Assembly (NCBI GenBank): GCA_035551995.1
Contig: DASZME010000085.1
Span: 1-54,856 of the forward strand
Length of the DNA stretch: 54,856 nt
Source: RYN-428 sp035551995
GTDB lineage: Bacteria; Planctomycetota; Phycisphaerae; Tepidisphaerales; Tepidisphaeraceae
Reading direction: 5' to 3'
This document shows positions 44,872 through 52,196 of the stretch, in pieces; position 1 is the stretch's first letter; every line of letters starts with the position of its first letter. Below the pieces are notes generated by a model, which saw only the letters and a list, made by a program, of their open reading frames with translations, made no database searches and was not told the DNA's origin. A program made the translations under genes and the position numbers.

Positions 44872-45270
44872 TTAACTTCTTTTGCCCGCCATCTCCTGCT
44901 TGACTCGGCCGCGCGCCATGAGGTGATTGCGTTGGTCGGCGCTCTTTGGGTCGGTTACCTTGCGCGCCTCGGCCTCGGCATATTCGGCCCTGGCCGCCTC
45001 GACGTTAATCTCTTGCGGCAACGTCGCTTCGTTGGTGAGAATCGTCAAATTATTGCTCTTCATCTGGGCGATGCCGCCGTCGATGAAGTAAGTTCGGCTT
45101 TCGCCGCCGGCGACGTCGATGCGCAGGGGGCCGACGCCAAGCTTGACCAGCAGCGGCGCCCGGTCGGTGAGGATGCCGATCAAACCGTCGTGGGCGGGCA
45201 CCACGGCCTGCGTGATGGTTTCATCAAGGGTCTGCTGTTCGGGCGTAACGACGACACATCGAAAAGACAT
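44872..45270 (-). CDS. atpC: ATP synthase epsilon subunit
   Basis: A 132-residue central-stalk subunit of F1. It has the N-terminal beta-sandwich signature (MSFRCVVVTPEQQTLDETIT, VVPAHDGLIGILTDRAPLLV) and GGIAQMKSNNLTILTNEATL, then a C-terminal helical hairpin. GGAG lies close upstream of MSFRC, and earlier in-frame codons would add an unlikely Ser/Pro tail. No other atp gene is in the window: the M16 gene is on one side and the divergent greA gene on the other, so atpC is separated from the rest of the ATP synthase genes or is a second copy. Confidence 0.92.
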   Translation of the reverse strand: MSFRCVVVTPEQQTLDETITQAVVPAHDGLIGILTDRAPLLVKLGVGPLRIDVAGGESRTYFIDGGIAQMKSNNLTILTNEATLPQEINVEAARAEYAEAEARKVTDPKSADQRNHLMARGRVKQEMAGKRS

Positions 45271-45426
45271 AGTTGACTCCTGCGTTTGCGGCGGAAGTGT
45301 AGAGGATCGAAGGCGCGCGGTCAATTTGGCTTTACCCGCACGCCGACAAAAAAAATGGAGCGCCGATCGGCGTCAGCGGACTCGGCCGAGCGCCGTAAGA
45401 ATATTTGTCGGCGCGGCTATTCCGCG

Positions 45427-45454
45427 TTGCCAAACATTAATGACGGGTTATGAT
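45427..45454 (+). promoter_or_regulatory. Promoter for greA
   Basis: TTGCCA (45427-45432) and TATGAT (45449-45454) are separated by 16 bases. Transcription would start near 45461, shortly before the leader hairpin. Confidence 0.45.
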
Positions 45455-45473
45455 AAATTCGGAACACACCAAG

Positions 45474-45499
45474 ACCACCGCGCCACTTTGCGCGGTGGT
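45474..45499 (+). promoter_or_regulatory. Hairpin in the greA leader
   Basis: ACCACCGCGC (45474-45483) and GCGCGGTGGT (45490-45499) form a perfect 10-bp stem with a 6-base loop, about 95 bases before the greA start. TTCCTGTTT follows; it is a weak T-tract. It may attenuate greA or end a short leader RNA. Confidence 0.45.
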
Positions 45500-45593
45500 T
45501 CCTGTTTCTAGTGGCATGACCTGATGTTGCACCGTCGTCGGCCATTGTACTAAGCACCTAACTGGACGCTGGCGCCTCCAGAGGAGTCCATTC

Positions 45594-46064
45594 ATGCAGA
45601 TGGTTAGCGCCGCCGAGAAGGCGGAACTCGAGAAAAAGCGCGAAGAACTGTTTAAGCTGCAGATCGACGTGCAGGAGCGGATTCGCAGGGCCGCGGCCCT
45701 GGGCGATCTGTCGGAGAACGCCGAGTACCACTTCGCCAAGGAAGAAAACCGCGCCATTCAGCGGCAATTAGCCGATCTGGAATCCAAGCTGAAGCACGTA
45801 GCGGTGGTCAGCACCGACAACTTGCCCGAAGGATTGGTCTTCCTGGGCCACACGGTCAAGTTACTGGACCTCAGCGACGATACCGAGCAGCTTGTCAAAA
45901 TCGTCGGCGAAGCCGCGACGGCCTCGCCCGGCAGCGACGTGCTTCCCGTCTCGGCCAGCAGCCCAATGGGCGAAGCGCTGATGAAAGCGCGGGTCGGCGA
46001 TACGGTTAAAGTAAAGGCGCCGCGGGGGACGATGGAGTTTAAGATTCTTGAAATAGTGGGTTAA
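45594..46064 (+). CDS. greA: Transcription elongation factor GreA
   Basis: Rescues backtracked RNA polymerase by stimulating transcript cleavage. The 156-residue protein has the N-terminal coiled-coil with the acidic tip GDLSENAEYHFAKEE (residues 37-51) and the C-terminal FKBP-like domain (FLGHTVKLLDLSDDTEQLVK to SPMGEALMKARVGDTVKVKA). All diagnostic residues are in place. GGAG lies nine bases upstream of the ATG. A leader hairpin precedes the gene. The stop overlaps the following DUF1275-STAS gene by one base (TAATG). Confidence 0.96.
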   Translation: MQMVSAAEKAELEKKREELFKLQIDVQERIRRAAALGDLSENAEYHFAKEENRAIQRQLADLESKLKHVAVVSTDNLPEGLVFLGHTVKLLDLSDDTEQLVKIVGEAATASPGSDVLPVSASSPMGEALMKARVGDTVKVKAPRGTMEFKILEIVG

Positions 46065-47275
46065 TGCTTTCGGCCCGGGCTTATTCATTCCGGCAAAAAT
46101 CCAGGCTAGCGATCTCGCTCTCGTGGATCGGCGGCTATACCAACGTCGTCGCCTTTTTGATTTGCGGCGTCGTCGCATCCCATGTGACGGGAAACGTCAC
46201 CCACCTGGGCCGATTGGTCGTGGAAGGAAACCGCTCCGAGGCGGCGTTCATGGCGTTCATGTGGGGGGCTTTCTTTTCCGGAGCGGTCGGCGCCGCCGTC
46301 TTGCTGGAAATCGCCCGCCGTCGCGGCGCGGCATCAAAGTACATCCTGCCGACGGCGGTTGAGGCGGTGCTGCTTTCGGCGTTGGCGCTGATCGTCTGGC
46401 GCCATCCGGTCGTCAATTCCCACCAGACATTGCTGATGTATTCCGTCGGCGCCCTTGCCGCGTTCGCGATGGGATTGCAAAACGCCACCATCACCAAAAT
46501 ATCCGGCGCCGTCGTCCGCACCACGCATCTCACCGGCGTTACCACCGACCTGGGGATCGAATCGATTCAATATTTGCTTTGGTATCGCGATCAGATGCGC
46601 GGCCGGGCGTGGTCGCGGGCGGGGCGGGTGTTGAAAGTCTCCAACCGCCATCCGAGCTTTCAGCGCGTCATGCTGCTGGCGAGCATCATCGGCTCGTTCC
46701 TTTTCGGCGCGGGGGCGGGCGCGGCGGTCTTCCTCTATCGGCCCGGCGTCGCGCTGCTGGCGCCGGTTTCGTTTTTGTGCTGGATCATCCTGGCGGACTG
46801 GCGCAAGCCGATCGCGGACGTTCGCGAGTTGGACCTGATGGCCGATTCGGAGCTTCGGCTCCTGGGGATCATGCATTCGCTGCTGCCGCCGGAGCTGGGA
46901 ATCTGGCGCGTGTCGTGCCGCCGGAACGGCAAATGGCATCGCGCTCCGGATTTCACGCAATGGGCCGAGCGAATCCCAGCCCGTTGGCGCGTGATCATCC
47001 TTGCGCTAAGCCCGTTGACCCGCTTCGACAACAACGCGTTCCTCGACTTGGAACTCGCCCTGGAAAAACTCGAAGGCGAAGGGCGCAAACTCATTTTGTC
47101 CGGCATCACCCCCGGCCAATATCGCGGCCTGATGGACCACGGCATCGGCAAATCGATGGACACGGAAAATCTCTGCCCCGACCTGGAATTCGCCATCGCA
47201 AGGGGAATTGACCTCGTTCAGCGCAAGCATCCCACGGCGGACGCCACGGGCGAACCCATTACGCCGGCCGCTTAG
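46064..47275 (+). CDS. DUF1275 (YoaK-like) membrane protein fused to a STAS domain
   Basis: A 403-residue two-part protein. The N-terminal half (about 10-245) is a DUF1275/YoaK-type membrane domain (SLSWIGGYTNVVAFLICGVV; SHVTGNVTHLG; AFAMGLQNATITKISGAVVR; RTTHLTGVTTDLG), with about six to seven helices. The C-terminal part (about 285-390) is a STAS-like domain (RWRVIILALSPLTRFDNNAF; LEGEGRKLILSGI; NLCPDLEFAIARGI). STAS domains usually regulate SulP anion transporters or anti-sigma pathways, and I do not know of them as a usual partner of DUF1275. It overlaps greA by one base, so it is co-transcribed and coupled. Confidence 0.85.
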   Translation: MLSARAYSFRQKSRLAISLSWIGGYTNVVAFLICGVVASHVTGNVTHLGRLVVEGNRSEAAFMAFMWGAFFSGAVGAAVLLEIARRRGAASKYILPTAVEAVLLSALALIVWRHPVVNSHQTLLMYSVGALAAFAMGLQNATITKISGAVVRTTHLTGVTTDLGIESIQYLLWYRDQMRGRAWSRAGRVLKVSNRHPSFQRVMLLASIIGSFLFGAGAGAAVFLYRPGVALLAPVSFLCWIILADWRKPIADVRELDLMADSELRLLGIMHSLLPPELGIWRVSCRRNGKWHRAPDFTQWAERIPARWRVIILALSPLTRFDNNAFLDLELALEKLEGEGRKLILSGITPGQYRGLMDHGIGKSMDTENLCPDLEFAIARGIDLVQRKHPTADATGEPITPAA

Positions 47276-47592
47276 AAAATTTCACGTCCTAAATTAGCGT
47301 CGCGCGATCACGCGCCGTTGGATTTCGGATCGAAGTCCGGGAACTTTTTCCGTAGCAAAGGCGTCCGACCTGCGTTCTCTGTCGAAAACACACAAGCGAG
47401 ACGTCTGTGCTTACGAAGATTTTCCGAACTTATCGTCGACGACTTTACCGCCAGTTGCGATGAACGGCGCCGCGATGCGGACGCGACACGGATCGCGCAC
47501 GTTTATTTTGGAGCATTTTTCAGGTCGATGAAGCGAACTTCGATCGTGGAACACGCCCCGCAAGCGGGGCCGCTAAACGTAGGAACGATCGC
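47276..47592. other. Intergenic region with dispersed repeat
   Basis: It carries repeat copy 3 (47511-47579). The remaining 240 bases have a mixed composition with no credible ORF or hairpin terminator that I can defend. The two flanking genes converge on it. Confidence 0.5.
47511..47579 (+). repeat. 69-bp dispersed intergenic repeat, copy 3
   Basis: Starts GAGCATTTTTCAGG and shares ACTTCGATCG and the palindromic CCCCGCAAGCGGGG plus CCGCTAAACG end with copy 2. It lies between the convergent DUF1275-STAS and livF genes, as copies 1 and 2 also lie between convergent genes. Confidence 0.7.
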
Positions 47593-48303
47593 TTACCCGC
47601 CAAGATACGCCTTTTTAACCTCGTCATTTTTCAAAAGTGACAAGGCTCGATCCGCGAGGATCACCTTGCCGGTTTGCAGCACATAGCCGCGATGTGCGAT
47701 CGTCAGAGCCATGTGCGCGTTCTGCTCGACGAGAAAAACGGTCGTTCCCTGACCGTTGATGGTTCTGATTATTTCAAAGATTTTGCGAACAATCAGTGGC
47801 GCCAGTCCAAGCGACGGCTCATCGAGCAAAAGCAGCGTGGGCCGGGCCATCAGCGCCCGGGCGATGGCGAGCATCTGCTGCTCGCCGCCGCTGAGGGTGC
47901 CGGCCTTCTGATGCCGCCGCTCGGCCAGCACCGGAAAAAGGCCGTAGCCGCGATCGACGCTTTCGTCGATTTCACGGCGGCGGGTGCGCTGATAGGCGCC
48001 GAGCAAAAGATTTTCACGAACGGTGAGGTCGGGGAAAATCTGTCGTCCTTCCGGCGCCTGGCTGATTCCCAGCCGCACGATTTCGTGCGGCGCCAGGCGA
48101 TTCAGCGCGCGCTCTTTCCAATCGATCGATCCGGCGCCGGGCCTGAGCAGTCCGCTGATGGTTCGCAAGAGCGTCGTCTTTCCCGCACCGTTGGAACCGA
48201 TGAGCGCGACGATCTCCCCGGCGTCGATGGAGAGGCTAACGCCGTGAAGCGCTTTGATGGCGCCGTACGAGACTTCGAGATTTTCGACGTTCAGCAACAT
48301 CAT
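47593..48303 (-). CDS. livF: Branched-chain amino acid ABC transporter ATPase LivF
   Basis: Cytoplasmic ATPase of a high-affinity leucine/isoleucine/valine importer (HAAT family); 236 residues. Walker A GSNGAGKT, the Q-loop SQAPEGRQIFPDLTV typical of LivF, signature LSGGEQQM, Walker B LLLLDEPSLGLAP and the switch His in VFLVEQNAHMA are all seen. It is six bases downstream of livG, so the two are co-transcribed. The ATG is doubled; 48303 is used. Substrate assigned by family, so aromatic or small amides also remain possible. Confidence 0.95.
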   Translation of the reverse strand: MMLLNVENLEVSYGAIKALHGVSLSIDAGEIVALIGSNGAGKTTLLRTISGLLRPGAGSIDWKERALNRLAPHEIVRLGISQAPEGRQIFPDLTVRENLLLGAYQRTRRREIDESVDRGYGLFPVLAERRHQKAGTLSGGEQQMLAIARALMARPTLLLLDEPSLGLAPLIVRKIFEIIRTINGQGTTVFLVEQNAHMALTIAHRGYVLQTGKVILADRALSLLKNDEVKKAYLGG

Positions 48304-48309
48304 GAGTGG

Positions 48310-49104
48310 CTACGCGAGCGCCGCCGTTTCGCCCGAGGCGTCCATCGGCTCGCCCAGATACGCCTCGATCACCTTTGGATTTTCCTGCACCGATTGCGGC
48401 GGCCCGACGGCGATCGTTTCGCCATGATCCAGCACGGTAACGCGTTGGCAAATGCTCATGACCAGTTTCATGTCGTGCTCGATCAGCCAGATGCCCACGC
48501 GAAAGCGGTCGCGCAGCACGGAGATCAATTGGGTCAGCTCGACCTTTTCCTGCGGATTCATTCCGGCGGCGGGTTCATCCAGCAGCAGCACTTTGGGCGC
48601 CGTCGCCAGCGCGCGGGCGATCTCCAGCCGCCGCTGATCGCCGTACGCGAGCGAAGCGGCAGGCTCCTCGAATCGATCCGCCAGCCCAAACGTATCGAGC
48701 AGTTCCATCGCCTGCGATTCGCAATGGCGCACGTCGCTTAGGTGGCGTGGCAGACGGAGCACGGTTTGGGTGAGGCCGTGGGTGAGCAGTTGAGTGAAGC
48801 CGACCATGACGTTGTCCAAAACCGACATGCCGCCAAAGAGGCGAATGTTTTGGAAGGTGCGGGCGAGGCCGAGCCGGTTGATCCGGTGCGGCGGAAGGCC
48901 GATGATCGCCCGGCCGGCGATGCGGATCGTGCCGGCGGTCGGGCGATAGACGCCGGTGGCGACGTTGAAGGCGGTGGTTTTTCCCGCGCCGTTGGGGCCG
49001 ATGAGTCCGACCAGTTCGCCCGATTCGAGCGTGAAGTTAAAATCGCGCAGGGCGGTCAGGCCGCCGAATTGAAGCGTGACGTTTTGAAGTTGAAGAAGCG
49101 GCAC
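48310..49104 (-). CDS. livG: Branched-chain amino acid ABC transporter ATPase LivG
   Basis: Second ATPase of the Liv importer; 264 residues. Walker A GPNGAGKTTAFNVATGVYRP, the LivG-type Q-loop NRLGLARTFQNIRLFGGMSV, a slightly altered signature in place of LSGGQ (SLAYGDQRRLE) and Walker B LLLDEPAAGMNPQEK are present, with the switch His in IWLIEHDMKLVM. The LAYGxQRxLE variant is normal for LivG. GTG is the likely start. It lies 15 bases downstream of livM and 6 bases upstream of livF. Confidence 0.95.
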   Translation of the reverse strand: MPLLQLQNVTLQFGGLTALRDFNFTLESGELVGLIGPNGAGKTTAFNVATGVYRPTAGTIRIAGRAIIGLPPHRINRLGLARTFQNIRLFGGMSVLDNVMVGFTQLLTHGLTQTVLRLPRHLSDVRHCESQAMELLDTFGLADRFEEPAASLAYGDQRRLEIARALATAPKVLLLDEPAAGMNPQEKVELTQLISVLRDRFRVGIWLIEHDMKLVMSICQRVTVLDHGETIAVGPPQSVQENPKVIEAYLGEPMDASGETAALA

Positions 49105-49119
49105 GGGGGAGTTTTGGTC

Positions 49120-50208
49120 TTACGTTTTTGGAGCGATTCGCCGCCGCGTCCACCACAGTTCCCGGCGACCGAGCAGGCCTTCGGGCCGGATCAGCATCAT
49201 GACGATCAACAGCAGGGAATAGATGACCATGCGCCACTGTTGAATCGCGCGCAGTTGTTCGGGAAGCCAGGTGAGCACGACGGCGGCGAGAATAACGCCG
49301 GTAATGCTTCCCGACCCGCCGAGAACGACCATGACGACATAGTCGATCGACTTCATGAAATTGAACCCGGCGGGGTCGAGATTTTGATTCCACATGGCGG
49401 ACAACCCGCCGGCCACTCCGGCGAAAAATCCGCCGAGGATAAACGCCAGCACTTTTTGGCGGGTGGTGTCGATTCCGACGGCGCGGGCGGCGATTTCGTC
49501 TTCGCGCACGGCCAGGAAAGCCTTGCCGCGCGGCGAGTAGACCAATCTCCAGATCGTGACCACGGAGATGACGACCCAGCCGTACGTCCAGAAAAAGTAG
49601 TGAGCCGATTGCGGCTGAGGGATGCCGTGCAACCCGCTGGCGCCGCCGATGTCAAAGACGTTCCACGGCGGCGTGGCGGCGGTATCCGGCATCGGCTTGG
49701 TGAACGGGATGCGGATGTAATTGGTATTCTCGATGACCAGCACAATGATTTCGCCGAAGCCGAGGGTGGCGATCGCCAGATAATCGCCGCCGAGACGGAG
49801 CGTTGGAATGCCGACAAGCAGCCCCGACCCGGCGGCGAGAAGGCCGCCCAGCGTCAGCACGCCCAGAAACGCGCCGGCTTCGGTCCATCCGCTCCAGCCG
49901 GCGCTGAAATAATGTTTGAAAACAACGCCGGCGCCATACGCGCCGACCGCCATGAAACCGGCATGGCCAAGCGAGAACTGGCCGGTGATTCCATTGATCA
50001 GGTTGAGGCTGGTGGCCATGATCACGTTGATGCCGATGATGATGAGGATCTGGAAGTAGTAGGGGTTGAGGTTTTCATTGAGCGCGCCGGCCAGGGGCCA
50101 GAGCAGCACGAGCAGGGCAAGCAGGCCAAGATTCGACACCCACGCAGGAATTCGCGGAGGCGCCAGCGAAAGAGCCTGCGGCGAATGATCGGGCGGCGAC
50201 GACGGCAT
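49120..50208 (-). CDS. livM: Branched-chain amino acid ABC transporter permease LivM
   Basis: Inner-membrane permease of the Liv importer; 362 residues with about nine or ten hydrophobic helices. Family motifs are ATSLNLINGITGQFSLGHAG, FMAVGAYGAG, GGDYLAIATLGFGEI and AVREDEIAARAVGIDTTRQK (the ATPase-coupling loop). The start at 50208 (MPSSPPDHS) is preferred because TATCAT lies six bases upstream. A longer frame reaching 50283 would overlap the divergent small gene. livM is separated from livH by an oppositely oriented module, so livMGF has its own promoter. Confidence 0.95.
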   Translation of the reverse strand: MPSSPPDHSPQALSLAPPRIPAWVSNLGLLALLVLLWPLAGALNENLNPYYFQILIIIGINVIMATSLNLINGITGQFSLGHAGFMAVGAYGAGVVFKHYFSAGWSGWTEAGAFLGVLTLGGLLAAGSGLLVGIPTLRLGGDYLAIATLGFGEIIVLVIENTNYIRIPFTKPMPDTAATPPWNVFDIGGASGLHGIPQPQSAHYFFWTYGWVVISVVTIWRLVYSPRGKAFLAVREDEIAARAVGIDTTRQKVLAFILGGFFAGVAGGLSAMWNQNLDPAGFNFMKSIDYVVMVVLGGSGSITGVILAAVVLTWLPEQLRAIQQWRMVIYSLLLIVMMLIRPEGLLGRRELWWTRRRIAPKT

Positions 50209-50214
50209 TGCGGC

Positions 50215-50220
50215 ATGATA
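50215..50220 (-). promoter_or_regulatory. -10 element of putative leaderless livM
   Basis: TATCAT on the minus strand ends six bases before the livM ATG at 50208. Confidence 0.45.
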
Positions 50221-50252
50221 CAAAAATACAAGTGCGAAAACACGATCTGCCG

Positions 50253-50258
50253 TATAAT
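50253..50258 (+). promoter_or_regulatory. -10 element of the small protein/NTase pair
   Basis: TATAAT ends eight bases before the ATG at 50267; no Shine-Dalgarno. It lies back to back with the livM promoter element 33 bases away. Confidence 0.5.
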
Positions 50259-50266
50259 GGGCGCCG

Positions 50267-50482
50267 ATGGACCCCAAGCCCAAGCCAAATCGGCGACTCT
50301 ACATCGAAACGCTGAGACGAATGACTCCAGCGCAGCGCCTGCGGAAGGCGATTGACCTGTCGGAACTTGGCAAGCGGCTTTTCCTCCACGGTTTGCGACG
50401 CCGGTATCCAGAGGCCGACGAAAGACAAATTCATGAGATTTACCTGAAGCGGATCGCCAAATGCCACAATCGGAATTACTAA
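50267..50482 (+). CDS. Small protein paired with a nucleotidyltransferase
   Basis: A 71-residue basic helical protein. It contains RRLYIETLRRMTPAQRLRKA, a DLSELGKRLFLHGLRRRYPE segment and the C-terminal IAKCHNRNY. This RM(T/S)xxQRLxKAxxLSE...CHNRNY pattern recurs in small proteins encoded immediately before nucleotidyltransferase genes, in unrelated genomes, so it is probably the antitoxin or partner of the next gene. Its start has a good TATAAT eight bases upstream and no Shine-Dalgarno. It overlaps the downstream gene by 22 bases. Role inferred. Confidence 0.78.
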   Translation: MDPKPKPNRRLYIETLRRMTPAQRLRKAIDLSELGKRLFLHGLRRRYPEADERQIHEIYLKRIAKCHNRNY

Positions 50483-51036
50483 AGAAAGTGGTGACGGTGC
50501 TCGAGTCGGCAGACGTGCCGTATATGCTCACGGGTTCTTACGCGTCGAGCCTGCAGGGAGAGCCGCGCTTGACGCACGATGTCGACCTCGTTGTCGCCAT
50601 CACGCCGATCGGAGGCCAAGCCTTACTCAAGGCTTTCCGCGGCCCCGACTACTATCTTGATGAAGGAGCGATCGCGGAAGCCATCGCGCGGAAAAGTCAA
50701 TTTAATCTCTTGGACGCGATCGGCGGAGATAAGGTCGATTTCTGGATTCTTACCGACGAAACATTTGATCAATCGCGATTCGCGCGCCGGTACGTCGAAG
50801 AATTTGAAGGCTTGCGCCTCTATGTCTCGCGACCCGAGGATACGATACTGATGAAATTGCGATGGGCCGAAATGTCCGGCGGAAGCGAGAGACAATTCAA
50901 CGACGCGCGCGGCGTGTTCGAACTTCAGCGCGCTTCGATCGATCTGGACTATATGGAGCGCTGGACCCGCGAATTACGGATAACAGAGCTGTGGGAACGA
51001 ATCAAACGCGAGGCTCAATCGAGCGAGACGCACTGA
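50461..51036 (+). CDS. Nucleotidyltransferase-fold protein, second NTase module
   Basis: A 191-residue protein of the MNT/AbiEii-like superfamily. The signature is VPYMLTGSYASSLQGEPRLT followed by HDVDLVV, giving the GSY helix and the paired Asp (DVD). KVDFWILTDETFD probably supplies the third acidic residue. EDTILMKLRWAEMSGGSERQ and a helical C-terminus follow, as in other members. It differs in sequence from the NTase at 34744. It overlaps its small partner by 22 bases. It is opposite in strand to, and placed within, the liv cluster. Toxin or defence activity is plausible but unproven. Confidence 0.85.
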   Translation: MPQSELLKKVVTVLESADVPYMLTGSYASSLQGEPRLTHDVDLVVAITPIGGQALLKAFRGPDYYLDEGAIAEAIARKSQFNLLDAIGGDKVDFWILTDETFDQSRFARRYVEEFEGLRLYVSRPEDTILMKLRWAEMSGGSERQFNDARGVFELQRASIDLDYMERWTRELRITELWERIKREAQSSETH

Positions 51037-51098
51037 TCGTCGCGGTCAGTGCTCAAGTTTGCGGCCAGTCATCGGCGTGGGATTATGACAGAATGCCG

Positions 51099-51251
51099 TT
51101 ACGCTCGGTCCGTGGCATCGTGCATGGCGGTCGATCGCGTCCACCTCTGTTCATCTTGCAACTGGTTGAGGAAGAACCGCGCTAATTCGTCTTGCTGGAC
51201 TTCAGGCACGGCGCGAAGTTGCGCGATCACTTGTTCCATGAGTCGCGTCAT
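51099..51251 (-). CDS. Small antitoxin-like protein, apparently truncated
   Basis: A 50-residue protein (MTRLMEQVIAQLRAVPEVQQ then DELARFFLNQLQDEQRWTRS). The pattern MxxLxxxIxxxxxLPxxxQxxLAxxxLxxLxxERxW resembles RelB/addiction-module component proteins, which are usually 65-90 residues with a longer acidic C-terminus; here the tail after RW is replaced by an unrelated short stretch to TAA. Its ATG has TACAAT seven bases upstream, so it may be expressed by itself as a leaderless mRNA. It lies 42 bases downstream of livH on the same strand. Confidence 0.6.
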   Translation of the reverse strand: MTRLMEQVIAQLRAVPEVQQDELARFFLNQLQDEQRWTRSTAMHDATDRA

Positions 51252-51258
51252 CCGAAGA

Positions 51259-51264
51259 ATTGTA
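51259..51264 (-). promoter_or_regulatory. -10 element of the antitoxin-like small gene
   Basis: TACAAT on the minus strand ends seven bases before the ATG at 51251, inside the short gap after livH. Confidence 0.45.
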
Positions 51265-51293
51265 GCGCCGCATCAATCGGCGGCAATCCAATT

Positions 51294-52184
51294 CTACACC
51301 TTCTCCTGCGTCGCCCGCCCCAGCAATCCGCTCGGCTTGACCAAAAGTATCACAATCAAAATGACAAACGCCGCCGCGTCGGTGTAGGACGTATAGGCGG
51401 GCGGAAGGATGACGCCTCGAAGCAAGGTTTCGATGATCCCGATGAGCAGACCCCCGACCAGGGCGCCGGGGATGTTGCCGATGCCGCCCAAAACGGCGGC
51501 GATAAACGCCTTGAGGCCCGGCATCACCCCCATCAGCGGGCGCACGTCATATCGCATCGCGTCCAGCACGCCGGCCACCGCGGCAAGGCCCGAGCCGAAC
51601 ATAAACGTCAGGGAAATAATGCGGTTGGTGTTGATGCCCATCAATTGGGCCGCGTCAAACCGGAATGAAACGGCGCGGAGAGCCAGTCCGGTTTTTGTTT
51701 TCATCACCATCCATGTCAGCAGCGTCATGAGGACCAGGGACAGCCCAAGCGTAACCGGCGCAAAATAACGGCCGAACGCCTCGCGTACTTCCGGCGGGTA
51801 CGAACGCGGCGTCGGGCCAAAGATGAACGGAAGCTGGCAGAGATTTTCCAGCAGCAGCGATACGCCGATCGCGGTGATCAGCAGCACCAGTCTTGGCCGG
51901 TTGCGGAGCGGGCGGTAGGCGAGCAGCTCGATCAAGTATCCCAGGATACAACACGCGACTACCGCCCCCAGAAACACCGCGACCAGCACCAGCCAGGGCG
52001 GCATGTGCCCGATCAACTGGCCGGCGATGTAATATCCAACCACCGCGCCGACCATATAGACGTCGCCGTGCGCGAAATTGATCAGGCGCAGAACGCCGTA
52101 GACCATGGTGTAGCCGAGGGCGATCAGCGCGTAGGTCGCGCCGATCGACAGGCCGATGAGCAGTTGTTCGATGAGGGCGTGCAT
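51294..52184 (-). CDS. livH: Branched-chain amino acid ABC transporter permease LivH
   Basis: Inner-membrane permease of the Liv importer; 296 residues, about eight helices. LivH motifs are GLSIGATYALIALGYTMVYG, VLRLINFAHGDVYMVGAVVG, ITAIGVSLLLENLCQLPFIF and the coupling loop FDAAQLMGINTNRIIS. The KPSGLLGR ending is typical. It begins 12 bases after livK, so livK-livH form one operon. livM does not follow directly, as it would in many bacteria; a small antitoxin-like gene and an opposite-strand module intervene. Confidence 0.95.
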   Translation of the reverse strand: MHALIEQLLIGLSIGATYALIALGYTMVYGVLRLINFAHGDVYMVGAVVGYYIAGQLIGHMPPWLVLVAVFLGAVVACCILGYLIELLAYRPLRNRPRLVLLITAIGVSLLLENLCQLPFIFGPTPRSYPPEVREAFGRYFAPVTLGLSLVLMTLLTWMVMKTKTGLALRAVSFRFDAAQLMGINTNRIISLTFMFGSGLAAVAGVLDAMRYDVRPLMGVMPGLKAFIAAVLGGIGNIPGALVGGLLIGIIETLLRGVILPPAYTSYTDAAAFVILIVILLVKPSGLLGRATQEKV

Positions 52185-52196
52185 TGGCGGCGCCGG

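Larger units (their letters stand above)
45271..45593. other. Divergent region between atpC and greA
   Basis: It holds a sigma70-like promoter for greA (45427-45454) and a perfect leader hairpin (45474-45499). The atpC-proximal half shows no motif that I recognise. Confidence 0.55.

Noticed and set aside
48742..50355. A 537-codon plus-strand frame across livG and livM
   Set aside because: It is antisense to two certain transporter genes, is polar and low in complexity, and has no hydrophobic core or family match.
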